From NCBI GenBank assembly GCA_037952775.1, contig JBANAY010000003.1, positions 11,470,001-11,534,000 on the forward strand: 64,000 nt of DNA, read 5' to 3'. Within the stretch, counting starts at the first letter, position 1. Each line of letters begins with the position of its first letter. The translations under genes and the position numbers were made by a program. Under the pieces are notes generated by a model that had not been told where the DNA came from, did not search any database, and saw only the letters and a program-made list of their open reading frames with translations. This document shows positions 48,601 to 59,126 of the stretch, in pieces. Source of the stretch: Clonostachys chloroleuca (Eukaryota > Ascomycota > Sordariomycetes > Hypocreales > Bionectriaceae).

Positions 48601-51207
48601 TGATTAATGGCATTGACGGAGCCATCTTTTCTACTACAAATCTGTCAGAGGCGTTTACCGTTTCCGCCTTTACCTCAGCAATGGCAGCTTTTGGCGCAGC
48701 GACACCGAATCCTCTTTGTCCGAGGCTAATCTGCCTGAGAAACTTGGGTGCTTTAATTGATGAGAAGGCTTTTGGCGCAGCGTTGGCCTTGGCTTGGCTC
48801 TTCATCTGTGCTACAGCAGCCAAGCCTGGCTTGTCTGCATCTAGAATGTTCATTGACGCTTTCCTAGAGGACTTGACTGAAATTGTAGGCTTCTGCTCGG
48901 GAACCGATGTTCCAAACAACCTGGAGTCTTCGGTGAGCTGCCTCTTGGTGTCCTCATCCAGATCCACATGCCTAGATGAGTGATGCGGACGTTTGTGTCG
49001 AGGTAGTTTTGCTCTCGTCTCGTCATACTCTTTCAACTGCTTCCACAGTGACTTTTCTCCAGGCTTGACAAGCCTGTCCGGACTGAACTTGAGAAAGCCA
49101 TAAACGTACTCATAGAGAGTTTCTGGAGATCTTCGATTAGGCAAGTATACAACGTCAGTGGAACCCATTCCCCGACGCGCCTTAGGGGACGAGGGAGGTA
49201 AGGTGAGCTTCTGGGGAAATAAGGGATCGGCATGCAAAGGCTTTGTCTCGATCTCGTTAGTCTCGAGAACGCTCCTCATCTGCAGATCGTACATACGACA
49301 TCGCATGACGAACTCATCATCCCCATCTTTCTCGACCTCATTTGAGACTGTTACGGCAATGCCTTCGTATGACAATGCCTCATCCGAAGTCCCAGTCCAG
49401 TAAGACACATGTAGCCACTGTGGCAGTGCGTAACACCAAGCATCTTGCGTTTTCAACGATTGGACAACCTCGCTCTGTCTTAAGCTAGATGCTTTGGACG
49501 GAGAGAGCGATCCTGGGATGGATTGATAGCTACCAACGACGGGGGTTTGGTGAAGTGGCGTACTGTCACGACTATGGAATGACTTGGACATTCCCGAATG
49601 ATGTTGGCCGCGGAACTTGTCCTCTGAATATTGAGGATTGCGAAATTTGAATAACGGAACGGAATGCAAAGGCATTTGAGGCAGACAGATGAGATCTATG
49701 CCGATGCCGTTGTTGACAAGGGATTCGGTTGTTCTTCTCAATGTCTCATAATCAACTTCAAACACGCCCGAGCCAGGTGTGAGGATCATGATGGAAATTC
49801 CCGTGCGGGTCAAATCACGATCTACGTAGTCATTTGCAAACTGAGAAGACGCAAGGTTGATAGCCTCGAGAAGGTTTCCATACATTGCAGGCGATGATTC
49901 GGCTTTGACGGTATTTACCGGTATATTTTTTGAATCCTCCTCATCCATGTGCTCCTTGAAACGGGACTGGGCTTCATGGTGGTGAAGGCTAATATCCCGC
50001 CTGAAGTAATTGGACTCCTTTTTCAATTGGTGAAGAATCGAGGTCCACTCTCCACTTGACATCTCGCTCACAACAACGCGGTAGAAATCCTTGTAAGGCC
50101 GCTTGCTTCCAGAGTTTGTGCGCCGGTATAGTAGTCACTATCCAACGCGTTGTAGGCTAGATCAGTTGCGAGTCCAGTATCATATTCAACCCGGGCAAAC
50201 AACACGATGCTGACCAGATGCTTCACTCTCAGAGTTGCCCATCTTTTGAACAGAGCTGGTAAGAATCCATTGACAACCTTGTTAAACATGATCTCACCAG
50301 TATCTCTGGAGTCAAAGTCCCACATCTCTTGGGACATTTGGATGAAGAGGACAAATCGAGCAGATTCGCTGCGGAAAATAGGTCGTGTATCCCGCGTGAA
50401 GTAGCCAGAGTGCACACGGCGGCCGTTGACAAATACGGCCGTAACCTGGGCTTTGATTGTGCCTAAGAACAGGATAGATTGACCTTTATAGACGGTACGC
50501 TGGTTCAGCTCGCCAACCGTAAGTCTCCATTGGTCAGCCCTTGATAGGTACTGGTCTTTAAAGAACAACTCGACATGCGTAGCTTGAATTGCTGGGTTAT
50601 CTTGATTGATCTGGTAGCTGGCGTTAGCAGGGGTCTGGGCTCTGGAGAGAGAGAAGGCACTCGTTCAACATACCGGAGCCAGAAGAACCCGTGACCCTCT
50701 CTTGATCCCAAATGCATCTGCAATATGCTTCGCCACCGTAACATCAACATCTGGATACCTGGACTTCATCTCCTTAGGCATGTCCTTGGCGAGGAAGACG
50801 TATCGACTACTGATGTAATCCTGATCTAATAAGGAGAATGTGGGATCCCTAGGGCTCTCCCTGGGCCCCGAATCCCAGGAGTGTCTGCTGAGACTGCCAT
50901 ATGTCTGAGAAGACTTGATGCTATCACCCTTGATGGCTGTCACAGCCATCAATGCGCCAGCTTTGACATCCCCTCCCAGCCGGTCAAAGTTGAGGAAGAC
51001 CTCCTCTCTCGAGAAGCCTTCATAGGTGCTGACGGTACAGTATCTCTCACGACTCTGACGCAGTCCAGATTCCTTGATTGTAGAATGGGTGGAGGTACTT
51101 CGAGGAGATCCAGGGTCGCTGGCTGGATGAGCGCTCCTGGCTGGACCTGCTCGCATGGCGCAAACGAGTCCATTGGGGGCCCCTGCGCGAAGCTGATAGT
51201 GGCGCAT
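45629..51207 (-). CDS. IML1: IML1 (DEPDC5), SEACIT/GATOR1 subunit (frame broken)
   Basis: Vacuole-associated GTPase-activating subunit that turns off Gtr1/RagA and so TORC1 when amino acids are low. Exons on the minus strand are 51207-50674 and 50610-45629; about 1838 residues if one base is missing at the TTT run 50115-50117. There the upstream frame carries SDYYTGAQ and the downstream frame [20 protein letters not shown], which belong together in fungal IML1. Other marks: [60 protein letters not shown], a central disordered region, and a DEP domain ([20 protein letters not shown]) near residue 1325. Translation could start at the second Met (51156). It faces LST4, another Rag-GTPase regulator. 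Confidence 0.92.
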
Positions 51208-54200
51208 TCAACGACATTGCCTCGGTGGTCACTTAATAAGACGGGAGTGACATTCAACATAGGCTGTTGGCATCTCTCTAGATGCCTTTTCCAGGCTCAT
51301 TAACTTGAACTCGGAGGCTGGCAGTCAATACCGAGAACCATTCAACGAGCTTGTACTGATGAAGGTCGTTGAAGCAGTAGCTCGATACGGCAGAATCCAC
51401 CAGTTGGGGGAAGCTGACTTCACCGCCTGCCATTTTTAGACTGGCACCGCCTAGGATGCGTGCACCACTTCAAGATGCTCTTGAGTAACTAGATCAATTG
51501 AAGGGTCTAATTTGGCCGAAAAAGTCTCGAGGTAAAGAGGCATAAATACAAGCATGAAGTAAATACACCTGAATGCAACTCAGTGCACACCTCGCAAACT
51601 GGTTTCTGAAGACCGGAATACTCATCTCCACGCCTTGACTCAGTACCTGGTTCTAGGTAGTATTTAATTACCCAGCCAATTTCTGTTACCACATTCGGGC
51701 GCCTCCTAATAAGTGTAATATACGCTCAACACCAACATCCCTGAGAGGGTTGGACTTGTCAATGTGATAATGACAACATGATGAGAGTCTCGCTTATTCG
51801 GTCTGACCGCTGCTTGGCCGCGTGTTGCTTGGCATGTGACGATGGTGAGGCGAGGTTGTGATAAGGCAAGCACTCTCAGACTTGGATTAATTACTGCATT
51901 CGTTATTACTAGTGACGGACACACAGAAACAAAATGTGATATGTTGGGGAAGTGATTGGTCGTCGGGGACTAGGTAGGTCGTTGGTGGCACAGATACAAA
52001 ATCAGATGCTCTCAACCAACAGTCCGCTTCTTCCGGCTGGGCGGTGACCCCAGGGAGGTCCAGAATAGATTCCCGATTGAAGGATAACGGCAGCTCCATT
52101 ACTATTTCCGAGCCTCGACTGTTTGTGGGCAGAATGCAGTCCAGATTTGTTAGTCCAAGACTAGCAGTTTTGTTTTGTTGTGGCTGTTACTAGCAACCCG
52201 AAAGGCACTTAGGAAGCAGCCATGACAACTACAAAATCACTCATTGGCGTACAGAATGGGTATCGGCTGCGAACTGGGGCAAGACAAGCATGCTAAACGA
52301 TCGCCGGTGTGATTTCAATCACGGATTATGTACATGAATGTGATGGCAATGGCCGTCCTGCCTTACTGCAGAGATGTCTCACTTCCTGCTTGGCTTCATT
52401 TCTTCATCGAAAAGTGCCTGGCCTTCCAGAGCTGCTTACCTATATCGGCAAGTGTCTCACATGATTTTGGCTGCTTCCCACAAGTTCTCCGAGTGGAATG
52501 GGGGCAGGGAACGGCCTGCAAGTGGGTGCCCTCTCTTTGCTTTTTTCTCTCCGATTCCTTCGAGTCCTAGTCGAGGCTTGGCGAGTTTGGCCAGCGCAAA
52601 TGGGAAGTGGAGAGGCGCGAGAGGAGCTGAGAGGAGAGACGATCAGACAGACAGGTCGAAGCGTGACCACGGACCGAAATTAGTAAAAGTAAGGGTCTTC
52701 ATCAGCGGGACCCTTTCACCGCATTTTCGACGCTAGGAGGTGTCTCTATTGAGGCTTTCCATCAAGGCAACGATCGTAGCTTTCGCAGATAAGACAGACA
52801 TATCGCGTGTGCATCACATGGCAGGCAGTCTTGGAGGCGGGGGTGGGCTGACAAACACAACAGCTGTGCGTTTGCTAACGATACGCGCCGTGGCCATGGC
52901 ATTCGCAGGCAGCTTGTTACACATGCTCGAGGGCTGATCAGCCTGTCGTGCAAGAAGCGAAGTAGGCCATGTGTGAGGAAGCCATCACTTGGCTGGTTGG
53001 TTGGCCACTGTACACCTAATTATCTGTTTGTGCCCGAGGCAGTCGACGGCAGATCGAGAAACAAGAGACCAGCGTCTCATGCATAATGAGGTAGGTTGTT
53101 ATCGGGCAGCCCTATCGACATACTATCTGCCAACTGGAGCTGGAGTGAGGGCCAGAAACCCAGCACCCACCCCAGAGGCACATTACATCCAGCCCCAAAT
53201 CAATGACTTGGTGCATGCAGTAGTGTGCTGCTTGTATCATCCAGCCTATTGCATGCATATCATTTCATCATGGGTGGGTGTGTACATGGGACTGCAGTGG
53301 CTCAAGGTGTCCCACGGTGACATCTAGCGGGATGTCTTTCTTGGGGCAAGTGAATAAATACTATACTGGAAAATCTATATCGCTGTCGCATGCTTTGCCA
53401 GTTGTGCTGCTCTTGTGCTAGCAGACCGCCCTTTGTGCTCGCTAAGCTTGGCCAGAGTCGCTGGAGGTTAGCTGTCGTCTATGGTAGCGGGCAGGCAAAC
53501 AATCAATCATCATCCCTGGGGATCACCTGTACCTAGTAAATAGCCTGCATTAGGTATCACAGCAGATGCATTACGACGCAACCACTAACTAGTCATCTCG
53601 TAGCCGTAACGAGATGCCCCGATCCAAGATGCTTGGGCTGGGATTGCCGTCGGATAGTCGACATGATCGTCAGATGGGAGCCTTGTGTCTCTGGTCCCGT
53701 CTCAGCAACCGCACGAACGAGACTGTTGCTTCTGTCTGTCGGGGCCCCTTCGACAGGGTTATGCCCCTCGGCGAGTGATTGAGTGCTGCGTAATATGAGG
53801 CATAGTGTCTGTCCTGGGCTAGTGCGCGCCGTCAGTGATGAGAGACACTGCCCGGTGCAGAGCGAGCTCGACCTAGGGCTCCGTTTTAGTGGGGTCCCGC
53901 AGCCCCTCACCTGCGCAAATGGAGAGCGCTAATGACACTGGACCACCGGCACCTGCCTTATTACCACTTGCAGGATAATCCCAACGATGGAGTTGGAGCA
54001 ATTTCTTGCTGGCGTTCCCGCAGGCCACCCCACAGGAGCTCCAGCACCCAGCTCCTAGCCTCTGCCCTGGCCCCTCTCCGATGGTCCAGCCTACGTGAGG
54101 TCCGTTATAGCGCTCGCCCGCGCACTCACATCGCGACTCGTGCTGCCCCCAGCGCCCTGCGTCACTTCCACCCACCGCCTGAGTGTGTGCGTGGCTGCGC

Positions 54201-54988
54201 GTGCCCTGATCCATGTGCTGCTGCTCGCCAGACATCCATCAAATCTCCAACCAGAACCGGATTTGCTGCCACACCTGCCCTCATCTCCAGCGCACAGAGG
54301 AAGAGTAATAAACAGCCACTGTTGCCGTTGCTGTCCGCTTCTAATCTGTCCCATCTGCGCGTCGATCAGCTAAGCTGCTGCAGCTTACGCCGCCCATCTC
54401 ATACGTACCTACATAACTTCCTCCGGAATTCGCCACATCCCCCCACCTCGATCGATTCTCGCCTCCCCCCAAACGGTCGTCGCGCGTCTCCAGAACCTCA
54501 AGGGAGGACAGAATCGTGTTGCGCCGTGTTGTCTGTGCTGCTTGGCGGTCTATGCCGGAAGCCGAGCCTCATTCCTGGGCTCCTGCGTTACTCCATATCC
54601 CTTCCTTCTCCATCCCGCGTCTCCTCACATGAGGATGGTGATGCCAATCCTTTCCTTACCACCCCCGGTCCCTCAGTCCAGCTTGCATTGTTGCTTCTTT
54701 AGATATCACGCATCTGCTGGACGCATTTCGGCACTCAGCAGTTCTCACGACTTAGCACTCAATTCCATAACAACCCTGACCGGCACCTTACTCTTTGGCT
54801 CACTCTCTCGGAGATATTCCCACTGATCTGCGCTTCGATTACTATGGGCTTGGACGGCTCCTTGTTGATACCCATATCAAAGATGGCCGTTCGTATGGAT
54901 TTACCTTGATTGCTCCAACTCAACTCCTTCACGCCACAGTGCCGCCGGTCTTGGACAAGACTTGGGCTGCATTTTGACCGTGATCACC
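51208..54988. promoter_or_regulatory. Long divergent spacer between IML1 and LST4
   Basis: A 3.8-kb region shared by two TORC1 regulators. A 51-codon frame lies just upstream of IML1 on its strand. The right third is C- and CT-rich on the plus strand and probably forms the LST4 leader; the 256-codon plus frame at 53932-54702 is a Ser/Pro/Arg shadow of that composition. I see no other gene. Confidence 0.5.
51278..51433 (-). other. 51-codon open reading frame upstream of IML1
   Basis: An ATG-initiated frame on the IML1 strand, 70 bases before the IML1 start, coding MAGGEVSFPQLVDSAV and on through FNDLHQYKLVEWFSVLTA to a TAG at 51278. Its composition is protein-like, not low complexity. It may be an upstream ORF in the IML1 leader that tunes translation, or an exon of an alternative transcript. 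I do not recognise it. Confidence 0.35.
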
Positions 54989-57900
54989 ATGCTTGGGCGT
55001 CTCCTTCACCTGGGCACGGGCTCAGGCTCAGGCTCAAGCCAGCCCCAGGTTAATACTTCGCGAACGGTTTCCTCGCTCGAGTCAGTCCAGGAAGACATCC
55101 ACACGCGCAACTTACTCTACCCAGATGCACATGCCCTTTTTCAGCATCGTATCGATCAGGTCTACCCGCTCTTCCCTGCATCGACGATTCCACCAACACC
55201 TTCAGGATCCAGTGCAGCTTTCGACACCAGCGACGATGTCGATCTGGATGTCCGCGATGTCCGCGTTCTCGTCATGCAGGATACCCTTGGCCATATGAAT
55301 GCCTCACTCCTGTACGACAGTCACCCGCCTCCTCCTTCACCACCCGTTGAAAGACCAACGGCGCCAGTTGTAGATCACAGGAGGACCCCGCCGGTATCGC
55401 GGAAGGGTAGTCTTGGCCAACCCTCTAGGCCAGTGGTCATTCAGTCCGAAAATACCCACGCCCGCCCCGGGGCTTTTGACCGCAGAGGGTCTCACCACTC
55501 TCGCTCTCATAGCTTTCTGGAAAATGATTCTCAGCGTGTTACTAGGGAATACCGCGAGGAACTAGCCACTTTTGCTGGCTGCATTTTCGGCAACTCGGAG
55601 CTCATGTCGTACAAAGGCACCTCGACCAAGGTCCATGTTGTTCCCACTGAAACTCGATCCATCGGCGAAACGATGGCATCGATTATTGGAGACGGCCGAA
55701 GCTCGATTGGACGTTCAGGTTCACGCTCAAGCAAGCTATCGCAGTCCTTCACTTCCCAGCCTTTCTCGCCAACAGCTGCTCACAACGGATCTATTTATTC
55801 TCGTCCAGTAGAGAAGAAGAAAGTGCTCATTACCCGACTTTTTCCTGTTGTACTCCCCGACGACTCCTCAGAGTGCGCGACAACGAGCCCTCAAGGCCGG
55901 TTCTCGGATGACAACTCTGGCTTTCCTTTCCCTGCCACTGCGGACGACCCTTCTAAGAGAAAGACCTCTCAGCCCAGGCAAAGGCGAACGCCTATGTACG
56001 CCGTTGTATTGGTGGTGCAACTCCCTTCGTCTCGGGCCTCGACTGGCGTAACCCCAAAATCCACCTTCCGAGAATCCGGTTCCTATAATGAGCAAGACTT
56101 CTTCTCTTCTTCTTATAACTCTACTCGGCCGTCTTGGTGGACCACCGCCGGCCTTGGAGGTTACGGAGATGTGACGGACTGTTCTTTTTCCACCGATGTC
56201 GAAGACAGAATCGACGCACTTACTCAGCACTGGGATATTGTGATGCGGACATTGTCCCACCTTCAGTCAGTTGTATCATCTGCTCTCAAGCCCTTACTCA
56301 TCCAGGCTGATGTTGCATCCCCTGATCCATTTTCGAGTTCGGTGCCACCTAGTGCCGCATCGTCACGCAACCAGTCGTTGAGCAGCAGCAGGAGAAGCGC
56401 TGAGATGACGCGACCGAAGCCGCCAAAGAGTACTGTGAAACTGTTATCTCTAGGACCCAATTGTTTGTCCTCTGATGTGGCTATTGCCACCGAGGTCAAT
56501 CTTGCGCGCAGAAGGCTGGTGACCGGTCTCAAGGCTGCGAGAGTCGTTACTGGCCAGGGTCGCTGGGGCATTTGGCGAGATGAAGCGATGTGGACTTACA
56601 AATGGACACAGTCTCTCGGCCAGGGACCCTTTCTGTACAATCTACTCACCGGCTTCCTCGCCACGCATACAGATTGGCTACAGGCACTCTGCCCTCCATC
56701 GTATCGCCGACGATTCCAACAACGGAAAGCTAGGATGGAGGAAGACCTTTTACTTCCTGCTCGGACGATCATAGTGGCTGACGACAAGATGGCAGCACGC
56801 CGCCTTGTCTTCCTCCTCTCAGCCTTTTTGCCCGCAAACCAGCAGCCTCCGGTGAACCGTGCTCACCGATCGAGCACTTCCATGTCGACAGGTGGATTTT
56901 CCAACTCATCACCCACCTTTGTGATACCCGTCCTAAGAGAAGAGTCCCTCCGACGCAAAATAAACAAGCGAGCAGGTACTCGTCGAGCTTCTCATTCGCG
57001 AACAGGGAGCCAAAGTACCAAATCCTCTACTGTGCCTTCTCAGTTAGCCCACCTGAGCATGGACAGTCGCCATGAACGAAGAGCTTCGGATGCGGCCTCA
57101 ATCCGTACTACGAGCATTGCCATGCCTGGCAACGACTTGGTTAGTAGAAAGAGCAGTGCTGCTACGACAGGTACCATCATGCCCGAGGCAGCGATGCCCC
57201 ATTTTGCCACTGCGCAACGAGTCGAGTATAGCAGATCACCTCGACCTGATAGTAGCGGTAGCATTGCCACTGACGATCTGAAACGTTCTCTCCAGAGGCG
57301 TGAGAGTAGTGGGCACGCCAGTACTATAAGTACTGACTCTAGAGCCCCAAGTTCGCGATGGGGGAGCGTCATTAGTGGCTTATGGAGCCAACGGCGCCAG
57401 GAGACTACAAGCATGGGTTCTCTTAGCCAGTTCAGTGAACCGAGATCTCCTATCAAAGCGAGACCTGACAGGAGGGATAAGCTTTCGCAGATGGCTGAAG
57501 AGGCAGCCAGGTTCGAAAACTCCGCTGCCGTCGACTTTGAACCCCAAGAGCCCTCCCACATTCCCACTGTTGATCAACAGCGCAGGGGCAGTGCTCGCGA
57601 CGAGCGAATCTCGTTCAGTCAGGCCGACCGCAAGACCACATATGACTCTCCCGTTAAGACATCAGTCAACGAAGACGACGGTGTCATTGATGTTGATTTT
57701 CCATTTCCAGATTATATTGCCTCCTTTGAGTCGGCTATTAGCTCACCCTCAAGTAGCGGCTACCTCTCTACACCTGGCCTAGCTGCCGGGCTCGACTCCT
57801 TTGAACAATCTTCTAGGACCCTTTCCGAGGGAGATTTACTTTTGAATGCCGTCGGCTGGCTCAGCCGTTTCCACCCAGACTTCGCCTTGCAAGCAATCCC

Positions 57901-58576
57901 TCCACAAGATGATCTCGTGGACCAAGTGAAGGCTACTCTTCGGGCTGAACCAACGCCTGGGTTCTCTAGTACCACTCCACATACAAATTGGAATGAGCGA
58001 TGGGTTGATGTTAGCAGTGCAGTCATCGCTGACACCACGACCAACACTGTACGCCGTATTCATTACCGGCGGTTGGTAAAACCACGAGTTACAGAAAAGA
58101 TAAGAGGCGGGCCGCCACATCTTCCCGGTTCATCTGCTGCCGCGTCTCAGGCATTTTCGTTACCGCTCGAAACTCAATTAGACGAAGAGTTCATTGAGGA
58201 GATAATTTCGAAGCCGGAGCCAAAGTTGGTCGAAGCCATTGATAAAGTCTTAAGTCAAGGTTTAGATCTGCTGGCCAAAGATGGAGCTGCAGCTTCCTTT
58301 ATTCTACCAGACGATATTCACGGTGGTAGTGATAGCGACAACACAATACCAGCTGCAATTGACGCTTCGGGCCAGCATACAAGACCGTCTATTGACATGC
58401 CTCGCGTTCAGTGCAAAACGATTGTGCTATCCGCACTAGAAGAAGTTATACGAGACGTCGTTAGCCGCCAGGATACATCGAGCAATGAGGGCAAGCCTAA
58501 AGATATGAAAGGTCGTCAGAATGCTCTTCGCGGAGCCGTTCGTGAATGGGTGGCAAGCCTCGATGTGATTGAGTGA
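54989..58576 (+). CDS. LST4: LST4 / folliculin-interacting protein (FNIP-type DENN protein)
   Basis: Partner of Lst7 (folliculin) in the complex that activates the Gtr2/RagC side of the TORC1 switch at the vacuole. An intronless frame of 1195 residues from an ATG in good context (ATCACCATG); a longer TTG-initiated reading is not credible. Visible blocks: the FNIP N-terminal region with ATFAGCIFGNSELMSYKGTS near 190 and KKVLITRLFPVVLPDD near 275; MYAVVLVVQLP near 335; SSDVAIATEVNLARRRLVTG near 490; TIIVADDKMAARRLVFLLSA near 593, in the DENN-like part; and a conserved C terminus with CKTIVLSALEEVIRDVV. Long Ser-rich linkers separate them. It is divergent from IML1 and converges with DBP10. Confidence 0.9.
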   Translation: MLGRLLHLGTGSGSGSSQPQVNTSRTVSSLESVQEDIHTRNLLYPDAHALFQHRIDQVYPLFPASTIPPTPSGSSAAFDTSDDVDLDVRDVRVLVMQDTLGHMNASLLYDSHPPPPSPPVERPTAPVVDHRRTPPVSRKGSLGQPSRPVVIQSENTHARPGAFDRRGSHHSRSHSFLENDSQRVTREYREELATFAGCIFGNSELMSYKGTSTKVHVVPTETRSIGETMASIIGDGRSSIGRSGSRSSKLSQSFTSQPFSPTAAHNGSIYSRPVEKKKVLITRLFPVVLPDDSSECATTSPQGRFSDDNSGFPFPATADDPSKRKTSQPRQRRTPMYAVVLVVQLPSSRASTGVTPKSTFRESGSYNEQDFFSSSYNSTRPSWWTTAGLGGYGDVTDCSFSTDVEDRIDALTQHWDIVMRTLSHLQSVVSSALKPLLIQADVASPDPFSSSVPPSAASSRNQSLSSSRRSAEMTRPKPPKSTVKLLSLGPNCLSSDVAIATEVNLARRRLVTGLKAARVVTGQGRWGIWRDEAMWTYKWTQSLGQGPFLYNLLTGFLATHTDWLQALCPPSYRRRFQQRKARMEEDLLLPARTIIVADDKMAARRLVFLLSAFLPANQQPPVNRAHRSSTSMSTGGFSNSSPTFVIPVLREESLRRKINKRAGTRRASHSRTGSQSTKSSTVPSQLAHLSMDSRHERRASDAASIRTTSIAMPGNDLVSRKSSAATTGTIMPEAAMPHFATAQRVEYSRSPRPDSSGSIATDDLKRSLQRRESSGHASTISTDSRAPSSRWGSVISGLWSQRRQETTSMGSLSQFSEPRSPIKARPDRRDKLSQMAEEAARFENSAAVDFEPQEPSHIPTVDQQRRGSARDERISFSQADRKTTYDSPVKTSVNEDDGVIDVDFPFPDYIASFESAISSPSSSGYLSTPGLAAGLDSFEQSSRTLSEGDLLLNAVGWLSRFHPDFALQAIPPQDDLVDQVKATLRAEPTPGFSSTTPHTNWNERWVDVSSAVIADTTTNTVRRIHYRRLVKPRVTEKIRGGPPHLPGSSAAASQAFSLPLETQLDEEFIEEIISKPEPKLVEAIDKVLSQGLDLLAKDGAAASFILPDDIHGGSDSDNTIPAAIDASGQHTRPSIDMPRVQCKTIVLSALEEVIRDVVSRQDTSSNEGKPKDMKGRQNALRGAVREWVASLDVIE

Positions 58577-59126
58577 TCCAAGAAGTTACCCACGGCGGCA
58601 TAAATTTCATTGCCTGACCCGAGGGCGGGTGTTGGGCCTGGGCATCGGCCCCTTCCCTACAAACCAACCCATTTCTTTTTTTTCTTGCAAGAGATGTCGG
58701 AGTTTTGTTTTTGAGTCGTTTCTTGTATTGTCAGCGGGACCTGACCGATACCCCTGAGCGTGTTTTTTTTTTCATTTTCCTCGTTTTCAATTTATCCCTA
58801 GATGCGTCTATCTATGAGCCGATGTTGCTAAATTTGGCATGGGGTTTTGCTCCCTCCCTTTCCTTCCACGGACCTACCGCATGCGATTTGAAGTAGCTTG
58901 TTCTAAATTCACTGGAATATAGAAGACCAAGCAAGCGGGACACACCTTGTGCACTGTATTACCTCGGGACTCAAGTCTCGATTTTTCGGTTTACTTTGTG
59001 TGGCATCTATGACATGACTCCAGTTTTGATTGAGGGGGTTGGGATAGAGTCTGTTGACATGGTATTTTAATTAATGAAGCAACGATCATGATATCTACAA
59101 CTAATGTGTCTTGGTACATTGCTAGC
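58577..59126. other. Convergent 3' spacer LST4 / DBP10
   Basis: A 550-bp stretch with several T runs, containing both 3' UTRs. I see no gene. Confidence 0.6.

Noticed and set aside
53932..54702. 256-codon plus-strand frame upstream of LST4
   Set aside because: Ser/Pro/Arg/His-rich composition mirrors a C-rich leader; no motif, and many frames on both strands overlap it.
54962..54988. TTG-initiated extension of LST4 (MGCILTVIT)
   Set aside because: An ATG in a good context follows nine codons later; non-ATG starts are rare in fungi and nothing supports this one.
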